Under the pieces are notes generated by a model, which had not been told where the DNA came from, searched no databases, and saw only the letters and a list, made by a program, of their open reading frames with translations. A stretch of DNA of 35,871 bases from Candidatus Hydrogenedentota bacterium (GTDB taxonomy: Bacteria; Hydrogenedentota; Hydrogenedentia; Hydrogenedentales; SLHB01), in assembly GCA_020847495.1 (NCBI GenBank), contig JADLCA010000436.1, forward strand, positions 1 through 35,871. Reading direction: 5' to 3'. Each line of letters starts with the position of its first letter. Position 1 is the first letter of the stretch. Shown here piece after piece: positions 18,022-26,667 of the stretch. A program made the position numbers and the translations under genes.

Positions 18022-18771
18022 TTACTTCTTGACGGCGCCCTGCTTGGCGACAGCTTCGGCGGCCTTTTTCGCCGCTTCGGGATCGCCGAGGTACGTGCTC
18101 CGGATCGGTTTCAGGTTCGCGTCGAGTTCGTACATCAGCGGGATCCCCGTCGGGATGTTCAGCTCGATGATGTCCTTGTCGGAGATATTGTCGAGGTGTT
18201 TTACGAGCGCGCGAAGGCTGTTGCCGTGCGCCACGATCAACACGCGCTTGCCCGCCTTTACTTGCGGCGCAATCGTGTCCAGCCAATACGGGACGAAGCG
18301 GGCCACCGTGTCCTTTAGACTTTCCGTCAGCGGCAACTCGCTCTTCGAGAGCTCCGCATAACGCCGATCCTTGCCCGGGTAACGCTCATCGCTTTCTTCC
18401 AGCGGGGGAGGCGGGATGTCGTACGCGCGCCGCCAGATTTTGACCTGATCCTCGCCGTGCTTGGCGGCCGTCTCCGCCTTGTTGAGACCCTGCAGGGCGC
18501 CGTAATGCCGCTCGTTCAGCCGCCAGTGGCGGATAACCGGCAGCCACATCTGATCCAGCTCATCGAGCGCGATCCACATCGTGCGAATCGCGCGCTTCAG
18601 CACCGACGTGTAGACCAAGTCAAACTCGAACCCTTCCGCGCGGAGCAGCTTGCCCGCGTCGCTCGCTTCCTTCACGCCTTGCTCGCTCAGATCCACATCG
18701 GTCCAGCCCGTGAAACGGTTCTCAAGGTTCCACGTGCTCTGCCCGTGGCGCAATAGAATGATCTTGTACAT
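18022..18771 (-). CDS. gpmA: 2,3-bisphosphoglycerate-dependent phosphoglycerate mutase
   Basis: 249 residues from [15 protein letters not shown]; the frame is open to 18921, but the family start and the GGAGAGAGGC just upstream fix the ATG at 18771. E. coli GpmA has 250 residues. The enzyme interconverts 3- and 2-phosphoglycerate in glycolysis. The phosphohistidine motif is RHG with His9; the acid/base Glu is E87 in [10 protein letters not shown]; His182 in VAHGNSLR is the second active-site histidine. The C-terminal tail is unusually rich in Ala and Lys ([21 protein letters not shown]). It lies between a ThiS-ThiF fusion gene (103 bases upstream) and pgi, giving a small glycolytic pair, though separated by a terminator-like hairpin. 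Confidence 0.97.
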   Translation of the reverse strand: MYKIILLRHGQSTWNLENRFTGWTDVDLSEQGVKEASDAGKLLRAEGFEFDLVYTSVLKRAIRTMWIALDELDQMWLPVIRHWRLNERHYGALQGLNKAETAAKHGEDQVKIWRRAYDIPPPPLEESDERYPGKDRRYAELSKSELPLTESLKDTVARFVPYWLDTIAPQVKAGKRVLIVAHGNSLRALVKHLDNISDKDIIELNIPTGIPLMYELDANLKPIRSTYLGDPEAAKKAAEAVAKQGAVKK

Positions 18772-18874
18772 GCCTCTCTCCAATTCCTCTCGGTATTGCC
18801 TGAACGGCCGCAGACCTTCCAGGACCCCCATTCTCGGGGAAGGATAGCACACAGAAGTCCCGCGGTTCCTCTTG

Positions 18875-19687
18875 TCAGGCCCCGGCTGGGTCTTCCCCCA
18901 GTAGGATGCGCACGATCGCATTTGCCTGGTGGTGAGCGGCCACGCCCACGCGCGGCGCCATCAACCCCGTGCCAGGCTGCGCGGCGGTGGTCAGGTCGCC
19001 CACCACGGTCGTGTTCTGGCCCATGCGCCGTGTGAGTATCGTATTGCTGGATGCATGGCCTGCCAGTCCTGTGGCCACCACGATCGGCGTGCCGGGGCGC
19101 GCGCGACGGAAACACTCCAGCAGCATCGCCTTTTGATCCGGTGCGTCGAAGGCCTCCGCCAGCACATCCACAGATGCGAAGATCGCGGGTACGTTATCCG
19201 GCGTGAGGCGCACCGCATGGGCCTCAACGTTCACATAGGGATTCACGCGCGCCAGGTTGGCCTTGAGGGCCTCCGTCTTCAGCAGCCCCACTTGGTCGAC
19301 AAAATACTGTTGCCGGTTGAGATTGCTGGGCTCGACCACGTCGAAGTCCACGAGCACCAGTTTGCCGACACCAATCCTGGCAAGTGCAATGGCGATGGCC
19401 GAACCCAGGCCGCCGAGTCCCGCGATGCCCACGCAAGCCTGTTTCAAGACTTCATGCACGCCGGGCGTGTGCCGCGCGGCCATGAGCGCTTCCATTTCCT
19501 CCGGCCCGGGAATTTCGCCTCTGCGGATCAATACGACTTCGTCGCCCTCCTGCAAAACGCGGTCTTCCCGCATCGGCGCGCCATTGAGCACCACCACGTC
19601 GGCGCCGGGTTTCAGGCGATCGCGCAACGCGAAGAGGGTCGTGCCCTGATCGATCTCGATGGGCTTTTCGGAGAGGCGTATTCGCAT
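18875..19687 (-). CDS. ThiS-like/ThiF-like fusion (sulfur-carrier adenylyltransferase, ThiF family 2 type)
   Basis: 270 residues from [15 protein letters not shown], with GGAGAA about 11 bases upstream; a longer frame to 19771 shows no family match. Residues 1-60 resemble a ubiquitin-fold ThiS/MoaD ([24 protein letters not shown]) but lack the terminal Gly-Gly, so this part cannot itself be the adenylated carrier. Residues about 84-265 are an E1-like domain: [17 protein letters not shown] nucleotide loop, [16 protein letters not shown] with the family Asp and Arg, and [14 protein letters not shown]. The paired cysteines that bind zinc in classical ThiF/MoeB are not seen, fitting the shorter family 2. 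It should activate a sulfur carrier for thiamine thiazole synthesis. No other thi genes are in the window, so the partner is unknown. Confidence 0.82.
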   Translation of the reverse strand: MRIRLSEKPIEIDQGTTLFALRDRLKPGADVVVLNGAPMREDRVLQEGDEVVLIRRGEIPGPEEMEALMAARHTPGVHEVLKQACVGIAGLGGLGSAIAIALARIGVGKLVLVDFDVVEPSNLNRQQYFVDQVGLLKTEALKANLARVNPYVNVEAHAVRLTPDNVPAIFASVDVLAEAFDAPDQKAMLLECFRRARPGTPIVVATGLAGHASSNTILTRRMGQNTTVVGDLTTAAQPGTGLMAPRVGVAAHHQANAIVRILLGEDPAGA

Positions 19688-19800
19688 GTTGGGTAGGTTC
19701 TCCTCACTTCCAATCGTATTGATTTGAAGGCATTGTAGGTGAAGTTCGTACGCGATGCATGCCGGGACCAAAAATGTGCCGGCGAGCGGAAGAAGAACAT

Positions 19801-19823
19801 CCCCCGGCGCTACGCGCCACCCC
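19801..19823. repeat. Short C-rich palindrome, possible REP-like unit
   Basis: GGCGC-TAC-GCGCC (19806-19818) is framed by C runs on both sides. It lies in the gap between the ThiF-like and Gfo/Idh genes, upstream of the former. Only one copy was found in the window, so the repeat call rests on its palindromic form alone. Confidence 0.35.
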
Positions 19824-19845
19824 CTTCAACTTCGCATTGCTCAAC

Positions 19846-19876
19846 AAAAAGCAGGACCCGCCGCGGCGGGTCCTGC
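19846..19876 (-). terminator. Rho-independent terminator after the Tat Gfo/Idh gene
   Basis: Bases 19851-19876 are a perfect 26-base palindrome (GCAGGACCCGCC and its complement). On the minus strand it is followed by TTTTTG (19846-19850 read as A on plus). It begins 21 bases after the stop of the gene ending at 19898, an ideal position for intrinsic termination. Confidence 0.9.
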
Positions 19877-19897
19877 GACTAGGTTACAGGAGCGGTG

Positions 19898-21232
19898 CTA
19901 CACGACTTCCGGCACCACAAACCCTTCGCGGTAGACACGGGTAAGGTGCGAATTCGCCTCCGGATCATTCTTGACCTGCTCGGCTTCCGTGTCGATCTCG
20001 AGCACGCGATTCACGCGCGCGCCCGTCAGCGCATAGTGCGACAATGCCGATGACAAATGGCCGTCGATCGGCTTCGCGTTGATCTTCTCCGCGTCCCGGC
20101 TGACCACGCAGTCAATGAAGTTCTGGAAGTGGTACAGGTCGCTTCCCTCGTTGGCTTCCTTGATCAGCTCGTTCTCTTTTCCCTTGTAGGCCTTGTAGCT
20201 GCCGTACCCCGGGAACGTCATCCAGCCGTCCGATCCGTAGAACATCACGCCGAAGGACGTGCCGCCCGCTTCGTCGTTCGTGCACCACGGGCGCACTTCC
20301 AGGGTCATCATCTTGTCCTTGCCATCTTCGCCCTTGAACATGAACGAAGACGAGGACACGTTGAAGACCTCTTTCGCGTCGTCCCACAAGAACATGCCGC
20401 CCATGGACGTCACGCGGTACGGCACTTTCACGTTGAGGCCCCAGCGCGCCGCGTCAAGCTGGTGCACGCCCTGGTTGCCGATGTCGCCGTTGCCGTACGC
20501 CCACACCCAGTGCCAGAAATAGTGCACGTAGATGCCTTCGCCTTTTTCGTTCAGCATGAAAGGCTCTTCCTGGGCGGGACCCTGCCAGAGGTTCCAATCC
20601 AGGCCTTCCGGAGCCGCCCCCGGGTGGCCTTTACCTATGGAAGGACGCCACCTGTAGCACACGCAACGCGCCATATACACGTCGCCGATGATGCCGTTCT
20701 GCAACTCATTGATGCCTTCGATGAAGCCCGGGTTGCTGCGAAGCTGGGTACCGTGCTGCACGATGCGCTTATACTTGGCCGCCGCTTCGACCACTTTCCG
20801 GCCTTCGTACACGTTATGCGTCATCGGCTTTTCAACGTACACATCTTTGCCCGCCTGGCAGGCCCAGATCGTCGCCAGCGAGTGCCAGTGGTTTGGCGTC
20901 GCAATCGAGATGACATCCACATCCGGGTCTTCGAGCACCTTGCGGATGTCCTGCTCGCACTTCGGCTCCGGCAGGCCCTTCGCGGCGAAGTTCTCTCTGC
21001 ACGGTTTGAAGAGGCGCGAGTCCACATCGCAGATCGTCGTGACCTGGGCGTTCGGAATCTTGCCATAGTTTTCCAAGTGGCTCCGCCCGCGGCCGTTGAT
21101 GCCCATGACGCACACGTTGATGCGTTCATTCGCGCCCGCCCAGGCCGTCTTCGACGTGCCAAGCAAACCCAGACCAACGGCAGCTCCCGCCGCCGAACCT
21201 TTCATGAAACTCCTACGAGAAATCTCACTCAT
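19898..21232 (-). CDS. Tat-exported Gfo/Idh/MocA family oxidoreductase-like protein
   Basis: 444 residues with GGAGG 6 bases before the ATG. The leader MSEISRRSFMKGSAAGAAVGLGLLG is a twin-arginine signal (SRRSFM), so the protein is exported folded, presumably with bound NAD(P). The Rossmann motif is GINGRGRSH (44-52). The family EKP is at 134-136, and GNGDIGNQGVHQLDAARW carries the active-site-region Asp and His typical of the exported branch. Such proteins are abundant in planctomycete-like genomes and often lie near sulfatases. Their substrates are mostly unknown; some act on glycosides by an oxidation-elimination route. It is followed by a strong terminator, and lies 152 bases downstream of the C25 peptidase gene. 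Confidence 0.93.
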   Translation of the reverse strand: MSEISRRSFMKGSAAGAAVGLGLLGTSKTAWAGANERINVCVMGINGRGRSHLENYGKIPNAQVTTICDVDSRLFKPCRENFAAKGLPEPKCEQDIRKVLEDPDVDVISIATPNHWHSLATIWACQAGKDVYVEKPMTHNVYEGRKVVEAAAKYKRIVQHGTQLRSNPGFIEGINELQNGIIGDVYMARCVCYRWRPSIGKGHPGAAPEGLDWNLWQGPAQEEPFMLNEKGEGIYVHYFWHWVWAYGNGDIGNQGVHQLDAARWGLNVKVPYRVTSMGGMFLWDDAKEVFNVSSSSFMFKGEDGKDKMMTLEVRPWCTNDEAGGTSFGVMFYGSDGWMTFPGYGSYKAYKGKENELIKEANEGSDLYHFQNFIDCVVSRDAEKINAKPIDGHLSSALSHYALTGARVNRVLEIDTEAEQVKNDPEANSHLTRVYREGFVVPEVV

Positions 21233-21384
21233 GGCAACCTCCGTAGATTCATCTGCCCAATCAATCTGACCCCTGTGCGTTTACAGGCAATACGATCCAC
21301 TATCCTACTCCGTAAAGGAGCGGAATTAAACCCTGCGCTCGGCAGAAACCGCGGTTCTTCTTAACCCAGTGATACGCATGTATT

Positions 21385-23970
21385 TCACGAGCCGGGCGGG
21401 CGCATCTTGAGCATTGGGTCGCCCAGAAGGTGGTAGATCTCCTGGTTGTACTGTGCCCGGACCACGTCCGTTCCGAGCCACATGGTCTGGTGGAACTTTG
21501 CCCATTGATACGCCGCACCGAGGCGCTCAAACACGGGACGGTCCTCCCAGGGATTGATGCTGCCTTCCGCGAAGTCCGGGTACAACGCGGCCATCAGGCC
21601 ATCAAGAAGACGGTCGTTTGCGTCCGCGTCTCCGCCGCGTATCGCACCCACGATGGCCACGGCTCCGCCCTCGGGGTACCGCAGCGCGCGTTCGCAAAAA
21701 CACTCCTGGCGCGGGCCAGTCTGGGTATTTGCAAATGGCCCCAAGAATGTCTTCACGATGTCGGTCTCGTTATCAAACCAACCGGAATCACAATTCAAGC
21801 TGAACACAATCGGGTAGAAGGCGGTCGCCGGGTCGTCCATCGCCACGAGCTGTCCCGGGTCCCAGGCCGGTGGGTTGCCCCCCGAGAACGCGGGATGTAC
21901 CCACCCATACTTGTAGCCGTGGTCACAATGGACGATGAGTCCTTCCAGTCCTTCGCGCCAATTTGCCTGGATATCCTCGTAATCGGCGTCCCAAGCGTAC
22001 GTAAGGAGATCGGGGGCGAGGGCTTCCCCGTTGAAATCTTGAATCGGATCCACTCCGCCGTTGCGCGTATAGCCAAACCGCACGGTCACCCCGCGATCTG
22101 ACAGAAAACCGCGGACCTTTTCGACGCCCTTGATGAACTCCCAATCGTCGCGCCCGTCCTGACGTCCATAGATAGCCTCGTCGCCGAACAGCCGCGGTGA
22201 CTCGGCATATGGCGTTGTGAGCGTCATCTCCGTGTTGCTGGTCACGGATGCCACCTGATAGATCGGGCCTGGATCTTCGGGGTCGGTCGTCACCATGATG
22301 TAGTCTTCGGGTAGGATTGTGCCCAGGAAAGAGGTTCCCGTGCCGCGCACAGCGGTGCTTCCCTCGGTGAACCACAGACGCCCCTCGATAGCGCCGACGG
22401 GCCTTAACAGATCATCGAAATAGCCGTAGGTTGCCGCGTGGGCGGGATAATCGCTTTCCAGCCGCCCTTCATATTGGATAATCTTGTCGACGACCGCCTC
22501 GGCCTCATCGGGTGTATCCACGGAGATCCGCCCGATCGCCACATCCGGCAGAGCGTCTCCGCCGCGAATCGCCGCGTAGTGCTGGTCCGTTTCCACGGTG
22601 TCGACAGATTCCAGCAAGCCATCCGGGTCTTCGGCGCCGCGCACGTTCATGCCTTGATTCGGAGGGATGATCTCCGCGTCGCCGAAGATCAGGACCGCCG
22701 ACATGACTCTCGGAAAGGGATACGATGTCGTGGGCACGATGTTCGTGCTGTCCTTGCCGATGATGAAATCACGTATCGACGGCGCGTCCGGATAACTCGA
22801 TTCGGAGAGCGCAGCCAGATACACGCGGGTGCCGGTGTCTTGCCTCCAGCGTGCGAGCCGGCGCGCCTGATTGAAGAGTTCCGGCCGCGTGATGATGAGC
22901 AGGTCGAACGGATCATCCATGATGTGAATGGGATCGACCGATGCGAGCACGTGCGACAAATCGTCCGCCTCAATCACGGGCACCTGGCTGCCGTTCACCA
23001 CGTCGTCCACCAGCCATTGCTCGGCGCCGGTTTCCTGGAGTGCCTTGTAGTCGCCGAGCACGGGCGGTATCTTCAGCGCCTGCTTGCCGCCGAACTGCAC
23101 CTGTACCCGCAGGTCGCGGGAAAGCACCAGCCGGTGCTTGGCAGGCAAGTACCGTACTGGGTACACGCGCACCTCCAGCATCCGCATGTTACCCATCTGA
23201 TAGCTGGACTCCTCATACTGAACGGCAGGATACGGGCTGTTGGACGCATATACCTGCTCATCCCGAACAAAACCGGGCCGCGGGTAGTCCCCTTCGCCAT
23301 CCTCCAGCCAGGGAGGTGATTGAGCGGGATACACGAACACGCCGTCGTACAGGCGTTTGGACTCCTGCGTGACCGTGATGTTCCATTGGGCCGTCTCCTC
23401 GCTCTGACTCTCCACGGGCACCGCGAAGAGCAGCGTGTAGAATGGCAGTTCCGGCTTTCCCGGCTCCTGCGTGCGCGATGCGCCGGGAATCGACAGGCGG
23501 TGATACAGGTCCTGCATGTACGATGTGACCTCCGCGGCCACGCCCGGGAAGTGAAGAGAACAATCCACGTTTTCCAGGGTGACGGTACGCTCCAAGGTAG
23601 GCTCCACCTGTGCAGGGTCCGCGGGCAACTGCATGGAGAAATCCGCTGGAGGGACAACGGTCACGCCGATCGTCGCCGAACCGCCGCTGTGCCGCCCTGT
23701 TACGGAGAGCGCCGTTTGTCCGAGGCCCACGGCGTGCACCACGGCGTCCGAATCGCCCCGCGCTACGAGGGGGTCTCCCGGGGTGCAAAGAAAGGTCTTG
23801 TCCCTTTCATCCGTGGAGGTGACCGTGAGCGCCCGGGTATCGCCCAGGGTCAGCGTCACGGAAACCGGTTCGACCTGGATTACTGCGGGTTCTGGCGTGG
23901 GGCAACCTGAAAGCAATGTCGTTGCGCACAGGACAGCCCAACACACCAGGATGTAAGATGCGTATCGCAT
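21385..23970 (-). CDS. Gingipain-type (C25) cysteine peptidase lipoprotein
   Basis: 861 residues from the ATG at 23970, which has GAGGAG upstream. The frame is open to 24099 but that part is not leader-like. The N terminus MRYASYILVCWAVLCATTLLSGC ends in a lipobox, so Cys23 should be lipidated. A bacterial Ig-like domain follows (about 34-108, VTLTLGDTRALTVTS...GLGQTALSVTG), then a C25-propeptide-like region (about 160-300), then the peptidase. The catalytic pair is readable as His684 in HCDHG and Cys727 in SLNCDSGWF, matching the H-G and C spacing of gingipains. The end, IYHLLGDPMLKMRPPG, is the usual end of the catalytic unit. There is no type IX C-terminal sorting domain, so it is anchored by lipid instead. 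It may cleave surface or extracellular proteins. Confidence 0.9.
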   Translation of the reverse strand: MRYASYILVCWAVLCATTLLSGCPTPEPAVIQVEPVSVTLTLGDTRALTVTSTDERDKTFLCTPGDPLVARGDSDAVVHAVGLGQTALSVTGRHSGGSATIGVTVVPPADFSMQLPADPAQVEPTLERTVTLENVDCSLHFPGVAAEVTSYMQDLYHRLSIPGASRTQEPGKPELPFYTLLFAVPVESQSEETAQWNITVTQESKRLYDGVFVYPAQSPPWLEDGEGDYPRPGFVRDEQVYASNSPYPAVQYEESSYQMGNMRMLEVRVYPVRYLPAKHRLVLSRDLRVQVQFGGKQALKIPPVLGDYKALQETGAEQWLVDDVVNGSQVPVIEADDLSHVLASVDPIHIMDDPFDLLIITRPELFNQARRLARWRQDTGTRVYLAALSESSYPDAPSIRDFIIGKDSTNIVPTTSYPFPRVMSAVLIFGDAEIIPPNQGMNVRGAEDPDGLLESVDTVETDQHYAAIRGGDALPDVAIGRISVDTPDEAEAVVDKIIQYEGRLESDYPAHAATYGYFDDLLRPVGAIEGRLWFTEGSTAVRGTGTSFLGTILPEDYIMVTTDPEDPGPIYQVASVTSNTEMTLTTPYAESPRLFGDEAIYGRQDGRDDWEFIKGVEKVRGFLSDRGVTVRFGYTRNGGVDPIQDFNGEALAPDLLTYAWDADYEDIQANWREGLEGLIVHCDHGYKYGWVHPAFSGGNPPAWDPGQLVAMDDPATAFYPIVFSLNCDSGWFDNETDIVKTFLGPFANTQTGPRQECFCERALRYPEGGAVAIVGAIRGGDADANDRLLDGLMAALYPDFAEGSINPWEDRPVFERLGAAYQWAKFHQTMWLGTDVVRAQYNQEIYHLLGDPMLKMRPPGS

Positions 23971-24052
23971 GTGTGCCACTCCTCGCCGTCGGTCCCGGAC
24001 CCGACGGCAATCTTGTGGCCTCAGTATGAATGCCCCCAGCATGCCCCTTTCG

Positions 24053-24081
24053 AGTATAGCGCGGATTCGCAGTCCGGTCCA
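24053..24081 (-). promoter_or_regulatory. Possible sigma70-type promoter for the C25 peptidase gene
   Basis: On the minus strand, TGGACC (24076-24081, 4 of 6 to TTGACA) and TATACT (24053-24058, 5 of 6 to TATAAT) are separated by exactly 17 bases. The -10 lies about 82 bases upstream of the start codon at 23970. This is sequence similarity only. Confidence 0.4.
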
Positions 24082-24150
24082 TCGCAATGCCGTCAACAAG
24101 TCTTACCCCGAGCCCCAGCAGGCGCGCGCTGCAAAAGCAGCCGGGCAGAA

Positions 24151-24186
24151 GAATCGGACGGATAGGACCGATTGGACCGATCGGTC
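24151..24186. repeat. 9-bp-period degenerate repeat (consensus CGATYGGAC)
   Basis: Four adjacent 9-base units read GAATCGGAC, GGATAGGAC, CGATTGGAC and CGATCGGTC. The same periodic pattern occurs at 31693-31737. It lies in the non-coding gap between the C25 peptidase and sulfatase genes, 25 bases beyond the sulfatase stop. Confidence 0.7.
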
Positions 24187-24210
24187 GCTGGAAAGACGAT
24201 GCGCGAGGGC

Positions 24211-25635
24211 TCAGCCTCTTCCGGGGTTCTTGCCCCATTCGTGGGCGCGGGCGGGATCGTAGTCCGGATTGGGCACGGGCATTTCCGCACCGGCGGATTC
24301 GCGCCATGCGGCGAGTTTGGCCCGGAGGGCTTCGGCGCGTTCGGGGAAGTGAAGAGCGACATTCTCCTTCTCGCCGATGTCATTTCGGAGGTTGTAAAGT
24401 TCGAGGTGGCTGTCGTCGTAGAACTCGATGAGTTTCCAGTCGCCCTCGCGAATGGCGCCCGCTGGCACTGAGTGGTGGTAGTGGGGGTAGTGCCAATAGA
24501 CGGCGTCGCGATTCAGCGCGCCGGCCTGTGTCAAGAGGGGCGCGATGCTCACGCCGTCTAGCGTTGTACCGGACGGCTGCTCCGCACCGGCCAGTTCGAG
24601 GAAGGTGGGATAGAAGTCCGGCGTGGTCACGATCTCGTGGCACTCCGTACCGGGCGCGATGTGGCCGGGCCACCGGACGATGAGCGGCTCGCGGACGCCT
24701 CCCTCGTAGAGGGTGCCCTTCTCGCCACGCAGGGGGGCATTGCTGGTGACAAGGGGTCCCTGGCCCGTGTACATGCGATAGAGGCCGCCGTTGTCGGAAT
24801 AGAAAAAGACGACGGTGTTGTCCGCGATGCCGAGCGCGTCCAGCTCGTCCAACAAACGCCCCACGCTGGTGTCGAGGTGTTCGAGCATGGCGGCGTAGAC
24901 GGGATTACACACCTCTTCACGCTGCTCAGGTTTGTTCGCGTACTTGAGGATGGTCTCCTGACGGGCCTCAATGGGGATGTGGACGGCAAAATGCGGCAGA
25001 TAGAGGCAGAACGGCTGGTCGCGATGCGCGCGCATGAACTCGATGCCCTTGTCGGCAATGACCTCGGTGAGATGCTTATCCTTCGGGATTTGGATGTCCG
25101 GTTGCGACTGGTTGCCGAAGTGACCCCAACCGCCCGTGACGACGAAGTCATCGAACCCTTGCGTACCGGGGGTGATCTTCGGCTCGCCGAGATGCCATTT
25201 GCCGAAGGAACCGCAGACGTAGCCCGCTGGCTTCAGGGCTTCCGCGAACGTCACAACCTCTTCGGGCAGGTACTGCGTCTTGTTGATCGTGGCGAGGACC
25301 TTCTCGTAGGGCCGCCAATGGCCTGCGATGAAGTCCGTGATTCCTACTCGGGCCGGGTATTGACCGGACATGAGGCTCGCGCGAGTGGGCGAGCACACGG
25401 GACAGGCGGCGTAGGCGTCGGTGAAACGCATGCCCTGGGAGGCCAGGCGGTCGAGGTTCGGCGTTTCGTGGTAGGTGTTGCCGTAACAGCCGAGGTCGCT
25501 CCAGCCAAGGTCATCGGCAAGGATGAAGAGGATGTTGGGTTTGATCGGGGCTTGGGCGAGGGCGTTGAATGCCTCCATTGACCAGAGGCCCGCACCTATG
25601 CCGGCTGCAGTATGCAAGAATTGACGCCGATTCAA
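24211..25635 (-). CDS. Tat-exported sulfatase, arylsulfatase A-like
   Basis: 474 residues. The start is a TTG at 25635 (MNRRQFLHTAAGIGAG), supported by GGGAGG 5-6 bases upstream and by the twin-arginine signal (NRRQFL) that follows directly. The sulfatase signature CSPTR is at 81-85, with Cys81 the formylglycine site, and LMSGQYPAR follows as in arylsulfatases. Asp41 and Asp42 (ILADDLGWSDLGCYG) and the later FYSDNGG supply metal ligands. It probably desulfates a glycan in the periplasm or outside. It differs from the sulfatase at 9208-10773, which has a D-Q metal site and CTPSR. It lies between the DUF533 gene (76-base gap) and the C25 peptidase. A cognate maturase is not in the window. Confidence 0.95.
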   Translation of the reverse strand: MNRRQFLHTAAGIGAGLWSMEAFNALAQAPIKPNILFILADDLGWSDLGCYGNTYHETPNLDRLASQGMRFTDAYAACPVCSPTRASLMSGQYPARVGITDFIAGHWRPYEKVLATINKTQYLPEEVVTFAEALKPAGYVCGSFGKWHLGEPKITPGTQGFDDFVVTGGWGHFGNQSQPDIQIPKDKHLTEVIADKGIEFMRAHRDQPFCLYLPHFAVHIPIEARQETILKYANKPEQREEVCNPVYAAMLEHLDTSVGRLLDELDALGIADNTVVFFYSDNGGLYRMYTGQGPLVTSNAPLRGEKGTLYEGGVREPLIVRWPGHIAPGTECHEIVTTPDFYPTFLELAGAEQPSGTTLDGVSIAPLLTQAGALNRDAVYWHYPHYHHSVPAGAIREGDWKLIEFYDDSHLELYNLRNDIGEKENVALHFPERAEALRAKLAAWRESAGAEMPVPNPDYDPARAHEWGKNPGRG

Positions 25636-25711
25636 ATCAACCTCCCTCTTCCATCAGTAACCGTCGGGGTAACGCGCTACTCAAGGACCCATTTTGGTGC
25701 GGGCGAATCAA

Positions 25712-26377
25712 CTAGAACCCGGCCTCGCGTTGTCCTTCAACCTGGCGGTGAAGTTCCTCGACCAGTTCGCGAGGCATCTTCAATCGCGCGGCCAGCATCG
25801 ACAAGTACGAACTCTCCGCGGGGTGGTCCACGTCAATCGCCAGCAGCGAGGCGGTATAGATCTCGGCGGCGACTTCCGGCGAGGTCGACGCGCGCACGAT
25901 ACCATCCATATCCACCGGATGATTCATTTCTTCGATCAACGCCGACTTCTCTTCCGGGGAAACGTCCAGGGACTCGATGCGTCCAAAGATGGCCTGACTC
26001 TCTTCGGAATCGAGTTTCTTATCGGCGCGGGCGGCGGCGATCATGGCGCGCACCAGCGTCTGACTCAGATCCGCGCGGGCCGACGCGTTGCCCGGAGGCG
26101 GCATGAACGAGCTGCCTTCCGGCGCGTACAGCAACGGCTGCGGTGAAGAACCGGATGAAGGCAGCGAGGCGCCACCTCCGCTGTACTTCTTGTACGCGGT
26201 GTAAGCGAGGGCGGCAATTGCGGCCATGCCGCCCAGCTTCAGGGCCTTCTTTCCCAGCTTGCGGCCCGACTTCCCGGCCAGCATGGAACCGGCAAGTCCT
26301 CCCGCGAGCCCTCCGGTGAAACTCGAAGCTGCCCCGCTATCGAGCAACTGATTCAGAATCTTGTTGAAATCTGTCAT
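25712..26377 (-). CDS. DUF533 (YebE-type) protein with TerB-like C-terminal region
   Basis: 221 residues with AAGG about 15 and AGG about 9 bases before the ATG. The pattern is that of DUF533 proteins: MTDFNKILNQLLDSG, a glycine-rich stretch (GGLAGGLAGSMLAGKSGRK, about 22-40), a hydrophobic helix (GMAAIAALAYTAYKKY, about 50-65), a flexible Pro/Ser linker with the common PLLYAPEGSSF-type segment, then an all-helical TerB-like domain (about 103-221, MIAAARADKKLDSEESQAIFGRIE). The helical domain has acidic turn residues similar to metal-binding TerB sites. E. coli YebE is a probable membrane-associated protein tied to envelope stress; its role is not well known. It is the first gene of the minus-strand run towards pgi and divergent from the secreted protein at 26668. 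Confidence 0.88.
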   Translation of the reverse strand: MTDFNKILNQLLDSGAASSFTGGLAGGLAGSMLAGKSGRKLGKKALKLGGMAAIAALAYTAYKKYSGGGASLPSSGSSPQPLLYAPEGSSFMPPPGNASARADLSQTLVRAMIAAARADKKLDSEESQAIFGRIESLDVSPEEKSALIEEMNHPVDMDGIVRASTSPEVAAEIYTASLLAIDVDHPAESSYLSMLAARLKMPRELVEELHRQVEGQREAGF

Positions 26378-26595
26378 TTGCGTACCTACCTTCTGAGAAC
26401 CTTGGGTCCCGCCCGATGAAAGCTCCCGCGCCTGCCGTCAGGACTTGCGCACTTTCGACGAGCGCCGATCATGGACATGGAAAGATCAGGCCTCCGCGTA
26501 TCGTAAGTGCCCCGTTTCCGAGTTTCAAGACCACGTTACAGATGCGCGCTTTTCGTCCAACGGCCGGTGTTACGAAACTACGCCATCTTACGGGA

Positions 26596-26624
26596 TTGAC
26601 ATAGCAGGCATGAGCGACTCAATA
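26596..26624 (+). promoter_or_regulatory. Possible promoter upstream of the secreted protein at 26668
   Basis: A perfect TTGACA (26596-26601) lies 66 bases before the GTG start. The best -10 candidates are weak (CAATAT-like, about 18 bases on). The whole divergent gap 26378-26667 has no gene that I can support. Confidence 0.3.
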
Positions 26625-26667
26625 TGGCGCAATGCCTCGTCTTCGCCACACCTTAGGGGAGCCAGCC

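Noticed and set aside
20057-21364. 435-codon plus-strand open frame antisense to the Tat Gfo/Idh gene
   Set aside because: Rich in R, A, H and V without domain pattern; a typical shadow frame in G+C-rich DNA opposite a clear gene.
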